Assembly (NCBI RefSeq): GCF_040720935.1
Contig: NZ_JBFDAE010000012.1
Coordinates: 78,575 to 142,574, forward strand
Direction: 5' to 3'
From: Jejuia sp040720935
Lineage (GTDB): Bacteria > Bacteroidota > Bacteroidia > Flavobacteriales > Flavobacteriaceae
DNA length: 64,000 nt
Numbering within the stretch: the stretch's first letter is position 1; every line of letters starts with the position of its first letter. Of the stretch, positions 33,858 to 42,414 are shown piece by piece. Under the pieces are notes generated by a model. The model saw nothing but the letters and a program-made list of their open reading frames with translations. It ran no database searches and was not told where the DNA came from. The position numbers and the translations under genes are program-made.

Positions 33858-35792
33858 ATGATAGATATTACTTTGCCCGATGGAACCGTGAAGACGTTTG
33901 AGGAAAACGTTACACCTATGGATGTTGCGAAAAGCATTAGTGAAGGTTTTGCTAGAAATGTAATTTCGGCTAGTTTTAATGGTACCACTGTTGAAACCGT
34001 AACACCTTTGACCACTGATGGCGCGTTGGTTTTATATACTTGGAGAGATGATGATGGCAAGAAGGCTTTTTGGCATTCTTCAGCGCATGTTTTGGCCCAG
34101 GCTATTGAGGAATTGTATCCACAGGCTAAATTGACTATTGGTCCTGCAATTGAAAACGGGTTTTACTATGATGTAGATTTTGGTGAGGTCGCTGTTTCTG
34201 AAAAGGATTTTAAGGCTATTGAAACTAAAATGCTGGAGATTGCTCGTGGGAAACATGATTTTAGTTTGAGAGCGGTTTCTAAAGCTGACGCATTGTCATT
34301 ATATAAGGACAATGAATTTAAGACTGAATTGATTGAAAATTTAGAGGATGGCACTATTACGTTTTGTGACCATTCTACGTTTACTGATTTGTGCCGTGGT
34401 GGACATATTCCAAATACGGGGATTATTAAGGCCGTAAAGGTGTTGAGCGTTGCCGGTGCTTATTGGCGCGGTGACGAGCATAAACCTCAGTTGACCCGTG
34501 TTTATGGGATTTCTTTTCCGAAACAAAAGGAGCTTACCGAGTATCTGGAAATGCTTGAGGAGGCTAAAAAGCGTGACCATAGAAAATTGGGTAAGGAATT
34601 GGAGTTGTTTACGTTTTCCCAAAAAGTGGGACAGGGCTTGCCTTTATGGTTGCCTAAAGGCGCGGCTTTACGCGAGCGTTTGGAAAACTTCTTGAAAGCT
34701 GCCCAGAAAAAGGCGGGGTATGAAATGGTAATTACGCCACATATTGGACAGAAAGAACTTTATGTAACTTCTGGACATTATGCCAAGTATGGTGAAGATA
34801 GCTTTCAACCCATAAAAACGCCTAAAGAAGATGAGGAATTTTTATTGAAACCCATGAATTGTCCACACCATTGTGAAATTTACAAAAGTGCACAATGGAG
34901 CTATAAGGATTTACCGAAGCGTTATGCCGAATTTGGTACTGTATATCGCTATGAACAAAGTGGGGAATTACATGGTTTAACCCGTGTGAGAGGTTTTACT
35001 CAAGATGATGCGCATTTGTTCTGTATGCCAGAACAGTTGGACAAAGAGTTTAAAGATGTTATTGATCTTGTGCTATATGTGTTTGGTTCTTTAGGTTTTG
35101 AGAATTTTACGGCTCAGGTTTCTGTAAGAGATCCTGAAAATCCCGACAAATATATTGGAGATGTGGCTAATTGGGAAAAAGCGGAACAAGCGATAATTAA
35201 TGCTGCTGAAGAAAAAGGTTTGGATTATGTGATTGAAACTGGTGAGGCCGCTTTTTATGGTCCGAAGTTGGATTTTATGGTTAAAGATGCTTTAGGCAGA
35301 AAGTGGCAATTGGGAACCATACAGGTAGATTACACCTTACCAGAGCGTTTTGATTTGACCTATAAAGGTAGTGATAACGAGCTCCACCGCCCTATTATGA
35401 TCCACCGTGCACCGTTTGGTAGCATGGAGCGTTTTGTGGCATTATTATTGGAACATACTGGAGGAAACTTCCCTATTTGGTTGATGCCAATTCAAGTAAA
35501 AATATTATCTCTTAGTGAGAAATATGAAATATATTCTGAAAAAGTTTTAAATTTGCTTGAAAATGACGAAATTCGCGCCCTTGCAGATCATAGAAGTGAA
35601 ACCATTGGAAAGAAAATAAGGGAAGCAGAAATGCAGAAACACCCTTATATGCTGATAATTGGTGAGCAAGAGGAGAAGGAAAACAAGATTACTGTGCGCA
35701 AGCACGGAGGCGAAGATTTAGGGATGATATCCATTGAAGACTTCGTTAACATTATAAAAGAGGACATTAGTAAAACGTTAAAATCGTTTTAA
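33858..35792 (+). CDS. thrS: Threonyl-tRNA synthetase
   Basis: A class II synthetase of about 644 residues that charges tRNA-Thr. Domains in order: N-terminal TGS-type domain (ITLPDGTVKTFEENVTPMDVAKSI), editing domain with HSSAHVLAQAI and CRGGHIPNTG, catalytic core with MNCPHHCEIY, the motif 2 region RYEQSGELHGLTRVRGFTQDD and motif 3 IMIHRAPFGSMERF, then the anticodon-binding domain. I use the ATG at 33858; a TTG one codon earlier is less likely. First gene of the common thrS-infC-rpmI-rplT block. Confidence 0.97.
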   Translation: MIDITLPDGTVKTFEENVTPMDVAKSISEGFARNVISASFNGTTVETVTPLTTDGALVLYTWRDDDGKKAFWHSSAHVLAQAIEELYPQAKLTIGPAIENGFYYDVDFGEVAVSEKDFKAIETKMLEIARGKHDFSLRAVSKADALSLYKDNEFKTELIENLEDGTITFCDHSTFTDLCRGGHIPNTGIIKAVKVLSVAGAYWRGDEHKPQLTRVYGISFPKQKELTEYLEMLEEAKKRDHRKLGKELELFTFSQKVGQGLPLWLPKGAALRERLENFLKAAQKKAGYEMVITPHIGQKELYVTSGHYAKYGEDSFQPIKTPKEDEEFLLKPMNCPHHCEIYKSAQWSYKDLPKRYAEFGTVYRYEQSGELHGLTRVRGFTQDDAHLFCMPEQLDKEFKDVIDLVLYVFGSLGFENFTAQVSVRDPENPDKYIGDVANWEKAEQAIINAAEEKGLDYVIETGEAAFYGPKLDFMVKDALGRKWQLGTIQVDYTLPERFDLTYKGSDNELHRPIMIHRAPFGSMERFVALLLEHTGGNFPIWLMPIQVKILSLSEKYEIYSEKVLNLLENDEIRALADHRSETIGKKIREAEMQKHPYMLIIGEQEEKENKITVRKHGGEDLGMISIEDFVNIIKEDISKTLKSF

Positions 35793-35823
35793 AATAAAAA
35801 GTTTAATTAAAAAATAGATAGCC

Positions 35824-36372
35824 ATAGCAATTAGAAGAAGAAGGCAACCCAATAGAAGGGTTGTACAAGAGGACAAGCACAAGATTAACTCTAAGATTAC
35901 AGCACAAAAATTACGTCTTGTTGGAGATAACGTAGAAATTGGTATTTATACCAAGGGCGACGCTATGAGAATAGCTGACGAACAAGGCTTGGACCTTGTA
36001 GAGATTTCGCCTAATGCCGAACCTCCTGTTTGTAAGGTTATGGATTATAAAAAGTTTCTTTACGAACAAAAGAAACGAGACAAAGCTTTAAAATCGAAAG
36101 CGACTAAAGTTATTGTTAAAGAAATTCGTTTTGGACCTCAAACAGATGACCATGATTACGAGTTTAAAAAGAAACATGCTGAAAAGTTCTTAAAAGAAGG
36201 TGCTAAATTAAAAGCATTTGTGTTTTTTAAAGGACGTTCGATCATCTTCAAGGAGCAAGGACAGATTTTATTATTACGTCTGGCTCAAGATTTAGAGGAA
36301 CTAGGTAAAGTAGAACAAATGCCTAGACTTGAAGGAAAAAGAATGACCATGTTTATTACGCCAAGGAAGTAA
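35824..36372 (+). CDS. infC: Translation initiation factor IF-3, non-AUG start
   Basis: IF-3 prevents premature subunit joining and proofreads initiation codons. Conserved sequence begins well upstream of the first ATG (35965): the frame reads AIRRRRQPNRRVVQEDKHKI then LRLVGDNVEIGIYTKGDAM, a normal IF-3 N-domain. The possible starts are ATA 35818, ATA 35824 or ATT 35830, all after an in-frame stop at 35815. I report 35824 because it aligns with the usual MAIRRR start; ATT at 35830 is nearly as good. A rare start codon fits the known IF-3 autoregulation by start-codon discrimination. The C-domain includes KEIRFGPQTDDHDYEFKKKHAEKFL. Confidence 0.92.
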   Translation: MAIRRRRQPNRRVVQEDKHKINSKITAQKLRLVGDNVEIGIYTKGDAMRIADEQGLDLVEISPNAEPPVCKVMDYKKFLYEQKKRDKALKSKATKVIVKEIRFGPQTDDHDYEFKKKHAEKFLKEGAKLKAFVFFKGRSIIFKEQGQILLLRLAQDLEELGKVEQMPRLEGKRMTMFITPRK

Positions 36373-36398
36373 TTAAACATATAGTAAACATAAAGATT

Positions 36399-36446
36399 GA
36401 TTCTGAAAAAACCTTTCGACTGCGCTCAAGGTTACAATTTTAGAAT
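36399..36446 (+). repeat. Hairpin repeat between infC and rpmI
   Basis: GATTCT and AACCTT on the left pair with AAGGTT and AGAATC on the right around TCGACTGCGCTC. The core CTTTCGACTGCGCTCAAGG resembles a common small flavobacterial repeat. A second hairpin, TTCTGAAACAAGTTCAGAA, lies in the rpmI-rplT gap near 36752-36770. Either could affect translation of L35 or L20. Confidence 0.55.
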
Positions 36447-36496
36447 CAAATATATAAAAGCAATTAAGCGCAATAATTAAAACCTAGGAAAAGAAA

Positions 36497-36694
36497 ATGC
36501 CTAAAATGAAAACAAAATCTAGTGCCAAAAAACGCTTTAAGCTAACAGGTACTGGTAAGATTAAAAGAAAGCACGCTTTTAAGAGTCACATCTTAACAAA
36601 GAAGTCTAAAAAGCGTAAGCTTAAATTAACTCATGATGGTTTAGTACATAAAGCAGATGAGGACAATATTAAAACCATGTTACGTTTAAAGTAA
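36497..36694 (+). CDS. rpmI: Large-subunit ribosomal protein bL35
   Basis: A 65-residue basic ribosomal protein starting MPKMKTKSSAKKRFKLTGTG and containing the family motif KRKHAFKSHILTKKSKKRKR-like sequence. Position between infC and rplT is universal in bacteria. Confidence 0.97.
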   Translation: MPKMKTKSSAKKRFKLTGTGKIKRKHAFKSHILTKKSKKRKLKLTHDGLVHKADEDNIKTMLRLK

Positions 36695-36798
36695 CAGAAG
36701 TTTTAATCGGTTAAAAACAATTTATAAACCCTGGAGCGTGGCCATTAAAAAGATTCTGAAACAAGTTCAGAACGCCCGCTACAAAACACATTAAAATT

Positions 36799-37143
36799 AT
36801 GCCAAGATCAGTAAATTCTGTTGCCAAAAGAGCCAGAAGAAAAAAGGTGCTTAAACAAGCAAAAGGCTACTTTGGAAGACGTAAAAACGTTTGGACGGTA
36901 GCAAAAAATGCGGTTGACAAAGCGATGCAATATTCGTACAGAGACCGTAGAAACAAGAAAAGAACATTTCGTGCTTTATGGATTACGCGTATTAACGCTG
37001 GAGCCAGAGAACATGGATTATCTTATTCTCAATTTATGGGGAAATTAAAAGCTAATAATATCGAATTAAACCGTAAGGTTTTAGCAGATTTAGCTATGAA
37101 CAACCCAGCGGCTTTTAAAGCTGTAGTTGATAAAGTAAAATAA
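36799..37143 (+). CDS. rplT: Large-subunit ribosomal protein bL20
   Basis: A 114-residue protein with the full L20 signature (RRKKVLKQAKGYFGRRKN, then RTFRALWITRINAGAREHGL). L20 binds 23S rRNA early in 50S assembly and often represses its own operon. It ends the thrS-infC-rpmI-rplT block. Confidence 0.97.
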   Translation: MPRSVNSVAKRARRKKVLKQAKGYFGRRKNVWTVAKNAVDKAMQYSYRDRRNKKRTFRALWITRINAGAREHGLSYSQFMGKLKANNIELNRKVLADLAMNNPAAFKAVVDKVK

Positions 37144-37186
37144 GGCGCTTAGCCTATTGTAAAACATATTATTCGCTTAATTAAAA

Positions 37187-37215
37187 GATCCGATTCGAAA
37201 GAGTCGGATTTTTTG
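37187..37215 (+). terminator. Intrinsic terminator after rplT
   Basis: ATCCGATTC (37188-37196), loop GAAA, GAGTCGGAT (37201-37209), followed by TTTTTTG. One G-T pair in an otherwise perfect 9-base stem. Confidence 0.85.
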
Positions 37216-37426
37216 TTTTCAGAAAGTCGGTTTATATTATTTACAAACCACGAAATTATTTATATTTGCCCTCTCAAAAGAAATAGGTTTAACAGATTTT
37301 ACCTAGAACAAGATTCGAGGTATTTACCAAACTGTTAATTTGTGTTAGAATTATGAGCTTTAAATATTCTCAAAAGTTAAGCAATCAAGTGCTACTTTAT
37401 CAATTTTAGCACACTTCTGAATAAAT

Positions 37427-37512
37427 GCGCACGTGGCGGAATTGGTAGACGCGCTGGCTTGAGGGGCCAGTATCCGTTTTAGGATGTGGAAGTTCGAATC
37501 TTCTCGTGCGCA
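37427..37512 (+). tRNA. tRNA-Leu (anticodon GAG)
   Basis: An 86-base tRNA with acceptor stem GCGCACG/CGTGCGC, D-arm GGCGGAATTGGTAGACGC, anticodon stem CTGGC/GCCAG around TTGAGGG (anticodon GAG), the long class II variable arm, and T-arm GAAGTTCGAATCTTC. The discriminator base is A; CCA is not encoded. It decodes CUC/CUU leucine codons. Confidence 0.96.
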
Positions 37513-37523
37513 CTACCCATAAC

Positions 37524-39767
37524 TTATTTGTTTAAAGCTTTTAACTGGTTATAAAAGGTACGGTATTGTGCATTGTTGGGATATAACTCTACAAGTCGTG
37601 AACTAAGATTTTCAGCTTTTTCAATGTTACCTCCTTTTTGATAAATATATGCCAATACATACAACAAACTTTCATTACTTGTATCTATTTTTAAGCCTTT
37701 AGCCGCTATCTCTTCAGCCATTTTAAGGTTATTCATCTTATCATACAATAAACTTAAATTATAATAGAATCTAGTGTTCTCGGGCATAAATTCAATTGCT
37801 AAATGCATTTGTTTAATAGCCTCTTCTACCCTATTTAATTCTGCCAATAATAAAGCATAAGAGTAATAGGTTTGCGCAAAACTCGGTTCTTGTTTTATTA
37901 TGGTTTTAAAAGCTTCTTCGGCATTTTTAAAATCACCCGTTTGATAATACAAATTGGCTAAGTTTGTCCTAACCATATTATTATTGTTGTCAATCTCTAA
38001 AGATTTTTCATACCACACAATGGCATTCTGGGTATCCCCTTTTTTTAAATAATACAACGCCTTCTTTGCTCTTCCTCGAGGAAAATCGGCGGTTACCGCT
38101 AGATGAGCATTAAACTCCTTTTCTACAATTTTATATGCTTCTTTGTAGGCTTCAGGTATTTGAAACTCATTTAGTGAGGCAATTGCTTGAAACGCCTTAA
38201 TTCTTACAGAACGTTTTTTATCTTTTAAAAGCGTTAAAAAATAGTTGGCGTAATCACCTGAATTTACATTGTTTAACACATCGATTGTTGCGCCTCTTAC
38301 TAAAGGTGATTCATCATTTAAAAAACGTAACATGTCATTAATTCTTTCTTCATTCAAATAATTCCCCATTACCCTAATACCAGAGGCCCTCGCTATTTCT
38401 GGATAAATAGTGTCTTTAGAGAGTTCTTTTAGTTGTTCAAAGCCGTGTGGGTCTCCAGTTAGCCCTGGGGCTAATAATTCTGAAAAGTGCTTTGATTTTG
38501 GAGTACCATAATTCGTTTTAAAATGCTCCCAAGCCCACTCATTATCTTTATCGGTGTGGCATTGAATGCAAGCATTTGGCGTGTTATATTTTATGCTTAA
38601 ATCCGGTCTTGGGATTCTAAAGCTATGGTCTCTTCTATAATCATTCCCCATATATATTTTTCCGGTCATATGGCAATTAATACATTTTGAACCTTCAGTA
38701 TTTTCCGTATGAAAATGATGACTGGGTTTGTCATACACATTTGTATCATGACATTGCGCACAAAGCTTATTGCCTTCAAATCTTAATTTTAAAGAATGTG
38801 GGTTATGGCAATTGGTACATGTCACATTATTTTGATACATTTTACTCTGTAAAAAAGAGCCATATACATAAACCTCGTCCAAAATTTGTCCATCTGGATG
38901 GTACAGGTTATTTTCAATTAATTGTGGAAAATAATGATCTAGAAATGTACCTTCGAAATTGTAATATTCTGAAAATTGTTCTCGCCTTGCATGACATCTT
39001 GCACATTGATCTACCAAATCTTTAGGAGCTGTTCCAACGGTCATTTTTAAATCATTAGAAACCTTATAATTAATTCCTTCAAAATTTGCCTTTTCAACAT
39101 GATCTTTCCCTGGTCCATGGCATGCCTCACAACTTACATTTATTAAAGCATATTTTGTATTATAACTATGGGACTCTAAATCGTAGTTTTTTCTAACATT
39201 TGTGGAGTGGCAGTCAGCACACATATTATTCCAATTAAGACCACCTCTAGACCAATGTAACCATTCAGAATGGACAACTTTAAAATCTGGATACAAATCA
39301 AACCACTTGTTCTTTTCGGTATCCCATGCTGTTCTTAAACATTGAAAATGCCCATCGGGAAACTTTACAATATATTGCTGTAAAGGCGTGATTCCAAAAG
39401 AATATTCAATCTTGTAATCGTGATATTTCCCATCAGGTCCTTCGGTATTTACATAATAATTGTTTTCCTTTTTATAAAAACGGGATGTCACACCTTGACT
39501 CGTAAATTTCACGTTATTAAAGTCTCCTAATACTGTAGAATCAAGAGCAATTTGCATGGCCTTATCGTGATGTGACCCTTTCCATTCCTTGAACTGTTCT
39601 TTATGACAAGATTTACATGCATTATCTCCTAAAAAATCGTCATCCGGAATCAGACTAGTTGATGTGAAAACAACATCCTTTTCTGGTGCAACATTAACAT
39701 AATCAGTCTTTTCATTATTACAAGAGATAAAAATAAAAACTAAAAAGACAAAGCTAATATTACGCAT
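37524..39767 (-). CDS. Octaheme c-type cytochrome lipoprotein with HEAT and TPR repeats
   Basis: A 747-residue secreted lipoprotein (signal ending FIFISC at the lipobox). The first half has eight CxxCH haem sites: CKSCH, CADCH, CEACH, CARCH, CTNCH, CAQCH, CINCH and CIQCH. The middle, from about residue 415, holds a HEAT-like block. The C-terminal 200 residues are TPR repeats (for example AIVWYEKSLEIDNNNNMVRTNLANLYYQTGDFKNAEEAF). Related multihaem TPR proteins are common in Bacteroidota but poorly characterised; electron transfer at the outer membrane or periplasm is inferred. It is monocistronic and ends near the tRNA-Leu gene on the opposite strand. Confidence 0.88.
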   Translation of the reverse strand: MRNISFVFLVFIFISCNNEKTDYVNVAPEKDVVFTSTSLIPDDDFLGDNACKSCHKEQFKEWKGSHHDKAMQIALDSTVLGDFNNVKFTSQGVTSRFYKKENNYYVNTEGPDGKYHDYKIEYSFGITPLQQYIVKFPDGHFQCLRTAWDTEKNKWFDLYPDFKVVHSEWLHWSRGGLNWNNMCADCHSTNVRKNYDLESHSYNTKYALINVSCEACHGPGKDHVEKANFEGINYKVSNDLKMTVGTAPKDLVDQCARCHARREQFSEYYNFEGTFLDHYFPQLIENNLYHPDGQILDEVYVYGSFLQSKMYQNNVTCTNCHNPHSLKLRFEGNKLCAQCHDTNVYDKPSHHFHTENTEGSKCINCHMTGKIYMGNDYRRDHSFRIPRPDLSIKYNTPNACIQCHTDKDNEWAWEHFKTNYGTPKSKHFSELLAPGLTGDPHGFEQLKELSKDTIYPEIARASGIRVMGNYLNEERINDMLRFLNDESPLVRGATIDVLNNVNSGDYANYFLTLLKDKKRSVRIKAFQAIASLNEFQIPEAYKEAYKIVEKEFNAHLAVTADFPRGRAKKALYYLKKGDTQNAIVWYEKSLEIDNNNNMVRTNLANLYYQTGDFKNAEEAFKTIIKQEPSFAQTYYSYALLLAELNRVEEAIKQMHLAIEFMPENTRFYYNLSLLYDKMNNLKMAEEIAAKGLKIDTSNESLLYVLAYIYQKGGNIEKAENLSSRLVELYPNNAQYRTFYNQLKALNK

Positions 39768-39812
39768 AAAAAAAATCTAAGGAGAATAAAATTCAGACTC
39801 GGGAAACCTTAT

Positions 39813-39820
39813 CAAAAATA
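39813..39820 (-). promoter_or_regulatory. Promoter -7 element of the octaheme cytochrome gene
   Basis: On the minus strand TATTTTTG matches TAnnTTTG, about 45 bases upstream of the start codon. Confidence 0.45.
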
Positions 39821-39971
39821 CAGAATATTAAAAGCATCCGCAACAAACTCAACCTTTTAAAATGAAGCAAATAACTTCTTAATACCCATCTAAAATACGC
39901 TAACTTAGATAGTATTACTTCCATTTTACAAAATTAAATCGCATTTCTACTGGTTTTTCATTTCATATTCG

Positions 39972-39985
39972 TAATTTTGTTTAAC
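39972..39985 (+). promoter_or_regulatory. CarH-like gene promoter and operator half-site
   Basis: The -7 element TAATTTTG (39972-39979, TAnnTTTG) overlaps TTGTTTAAC (39977-39985). The same nine bases, and their complement, frame the crtI promoter. Binding here would repress the regulator's own gene. Confidence 0.6.
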
Positions 39986-40000
39986 AAAAATTCATTTTTA

Positions 40001-40903
40001 ATGAACAACGTTCAGGTCAATTTCAGTATTAAAGATTTAGAAAACCTAACAGGTATAAAGGCTCATACCATAAGAATATGGGAGAAACGCTATAATTTAT
40101 TGCAACCCAACAGAAGCGATACTAACATAAGAAACTATAGTTTAAGTAGTTTACAGAAATTGTTAAACATTTCTTTTTTGAATAATAGTGGTTATAAAAT
40201 TTCCAAAATCGCTAATTTAAGTGAAGCCGAAATACCCATTAAAGTTCGTGAAATTGCTTCTAGAGAACAAGTTGAAGATCACGCCATCAATGCATTTAAA
40301 TTGTCGATGCTCAATTTTGATCAGGTTCTGTTTTACAACACTTATAATAATTTAATAGAAAACAATTCGTTTAGCCACATTTTCTATAACGTATTTTTAC
40401 CTCTTTTAAACGAAATTGGGCTTCTATGGCAAACAAGTACCATAACTCCCGCTCACGAACATTTTTTATCAGTTCATATAAAACAAAAAATTCTTTTAAA
40501 TATTGAACGACTGCAAAGTTTAGAGCCAAAACCTGTTACAAAAACTTTTATTTTGTTTTTGCCCGACAACGAAGTACACGACATTGGTTTGTTATTTATT
40601 AACTACCAATTGAGAAGCAAAGGCTATCATACTATATTTTTAGGTGAAAGCGTACCTATGGATAGCCTTGTTAGTATTTTAGAATTTTTTAATGTAATTA
40701 CTTTTATATCTTATTTTACAGTTAGTCCTGAGGTAAAACACATACCAACTTACATTAAAGATTTTAATGAATTATTGTTAGGTAATGATAAAACCAACTT
40801 ATTACTATTAGGCCCAAAATTTTCCTGTCTTGAAGAAGACCTACAACTCCCAAAGCAAGTTACCGTATATAATTCCATCGAAAACTTAGTTAAAGATTTG
40901 TAA
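40001..40903 (+). CDS. MerR-family B12-dependent photoreceptor regulator (CarH/LitR-like)
   Basis: A 300-residue regulator with an N-terminal MerR helix-turn-helix (FSIKDLENLTGIKAHTIRIWEKRYNLLQPNRS) and a C-terminal cobalamin-binding module. The light-sensing signature W-x9-EH is exact (W143, E153, H154), and the B12 lower-ligand motif reads E191-V-H193-D-I-G196. These are the residues that bind adenosylcobalamin in CarH proteins, which repress carotenoid genes in the dark and release DNA on illumination. I start at ATG 40001; a TTG eight codons upstream overlaps the promoter. The next genes are crtI-crtB-crtZ-crtY, a strong contextual fit. Confidence 0.9.
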   Translation: MNNVQVNFSIKDLENLTGIKAHTIRIWEKRYNLLQPNRSDTNIRNYSLSSLQKLLNISFLNNSGYKISKIANLSEAEIPIKVREIASREQVEDHAINAFKLSMLNFDQVLFYNTYNNLIENNSFSHIFYNVFLPLLNEIGLLWQTSTITPAHEHFLSVHIKQKILLNIERLQSLEPKPVTKTFILFLPDNEVHDIGLLFINYQLRSKGYHTIFLGESVPMDSLVSILEFFNVITFISYFTVSPEVKHIPTYIKDFNELLLGNDKTNLLLLGPKFSCLEEDLQLPKQVTVYNSIENLVKDL

Positions 40904-40915
40904 AAATACCATGTT

Positions 40916-40947
40916 TTGTTTAACTTTTAATTATATTTGTTAAACAA
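40916..40947. promoter_or_regulatory. crtI promoter with inverted operator half-sites
   Basis: TTGTTTAAC (40916-40924) and its exact complement GTTAAACAA (40939-40947) bracket the -7 element TATATTTG (40932-40939, TAnnTTTG), three bases before the crtI start. The arrangement suits repression by the MerR/CarH-type protein encoded immediately upstream. Confidence 0.7.
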
Positions 40948-40949
40948 TT

Positions 40950-42413
40950 ATGGAAAAGTCGGCTTTAATCATAGGTTCTGGGTTCTCATCACTGGCTGCA
41001 TCTTGCTATTTAGCGCAGGCCGGTTATGAGGTTACTGTATTTGAAAAAAATGCCACCATTGGAGGTCGTGCAAGGCAACTAAAAAAAGAAGGCTTCACTT
41101 TTGATATTGGTCCTACTTGGTATTGGATGCCAGATGTTTTTGAAAAGTTCTTCGGAGATTTCAACAAAAAACCTTCCGATTTTTATACGTTGGAAAAGCT
41201 AAGTCCCGCATACAGCGTTTACTTCGGAAAAGACGATTACATCACTATTGGCGACACTTTAGAGAAAATTAAATCTACATTTGAAACCGAAGAAAAAGGA
41301 AGTTCTCTAAAACTTCAAGAATTTATAGATGATGCACAAAGCAACTACGATATTGCCATAAAAGATTTGGTTTATAACCCTGGGGTTTCTCCTTTGGAAC
41401 TCATAACTCCTGCAACTATTAGGAAAGTAAATCAGTTTTTTGGTACTATTAAAAAAGATGTTAGAAAAGAGTTTAAGAATGATAGATTAGCGAAAATATT
41501 AGAATTCCCTGTTTTGTTTTTAGGGGCTAAACCTAGTGATACACCTTCATTTTATAGTTTTATGAATTATGCCGATTTTGGACTGGGCACTTTTCACCCT
41601 AAAAAAGGAATGTATCAAGTTATTCTCGCGATGGAATCCTTAACTAAAGAATTAGGTGTCACAATTAAAACAAACGCACCAATTGAAAAAATAAATGTTG
41701 AAAACGGAATTGCTACCAGTTTAACCTCCAACGGAAAAGATTATAAAGCAGATGTTATTGTGAGTGGCGCAGATTACCACCATACCGAAACGCTTTTGGA
41801 CACACCATATAGGCAGTACTCCGAAGCTTATTGGGATAAAAAAACATTCGCGCCTTCTTCCCTACTTTTCTATGTTGGTTTTGATAAAAAATTGCAAAAC
41901 GTAAATCATCATACTCTATTTTTTGATGTAGATTTTGATATGCATACCGAAGCTATTTATGATGACCCAAAATGGCCAGATAACCCATTATTTTATGCAA
42001 GTTTCCCAAGTAAGACTGATGATTCTTCAGCACCTGAAGGAAAAGAAGCTGGCATTTTTTTAATCCCTCTTGCTCCAGGCATTGAAGACACGCCCGAACT
42101 TAGAGCATCTTATTTTAATAAAATCATGAATCGATTTGAATCATTAACATCTCAAAACGTTAAAAGCGACATTATCTTTAAGGAATCCTTCTGCTTAAAT
42201 GATTTTATCAAAGATTATAATTCATACAAAGGAAATGCCTATGGAATGGCAAATACATTATTGCAAACTGCATTTTTAAGACCAAAATTGAAAAGTAAAA
42301 AAGTAAAGCAACTCTTTTTCACAGGACAATTAACAGTTCCGGGACCCGGTGTTCCTCCATCGCTAATTTCCGGAAAATTAGTTTCAGATTTAGTAATAAA
42401 ACACAACAGTTAA
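40950..42413 (+). CDS. crtI: Phytoene desaturase (lycopene-forming)
   Basis: A 487-residue FAD enzyme that desaturates phytoene to lycopene at the membrane. It starts with the dinucleotide-binding motif IIGSGFSSLAASCYLAQAGYEVTVFEKN and has the CrtI region GRARQLKKEGFTFDIGPTWYWMPDVFE. The C-terminal signature reads FFTGQLTVPGPGVPPSLISGKLV. First gene of the carotenoid operon; its stop is followed by the crtB start one base later. Confidence 0.95.
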   Translation: MEKSALIIGSGFSSLAASCYLAQAGYEVTVFEKNATIGGRARQLKKEGFTFDIGPTWYWMPDVFEKFFGDFNKKPSDFYTLEKLSPAYSVYFGKDDYITIGDTLEKIKSTFETEEKGSSLKLQEFIDDAQSNYDIAIKDLVYNPGVSPLELITPATIRKVNQFFGTIKKDVRKEFKNDRLAKILEFPVLFLGAKPSDTPSFYSFMNYADFGLGTFHPKKGMYQVILAMESLTKELGVTIKTNAPIEKINVENGIATSLTSNGKDYKADVIVSGADYHHTETLLDTPYRQYSEAYWDKKTFAPSSLLFYVGFDKKLQNVNHHTLFFDVDFDMHTEAIYDDPKWPDNPLFYASFPSKTDDSSAPEGKEAGIFLIPLAPGIEDTPELRASYFNKIMNRFESLTSQNVKSDIIFKESFCLNDFIKDYNSYKGNAYGMANTLLQTAFLRPKLKSKKVKQLFFTGQLTVPGPGVPPSLISGKLVSDLVIKHNS

Positions 42414-42414
42414 T

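Noticed and set aside
36399..36446. L20 autoregulatory leader
   Set aside because: The hairpin before rpmI matches a generic dispersed repeat better than any known L20-binding structure; no pseudoknot could be established by eye.
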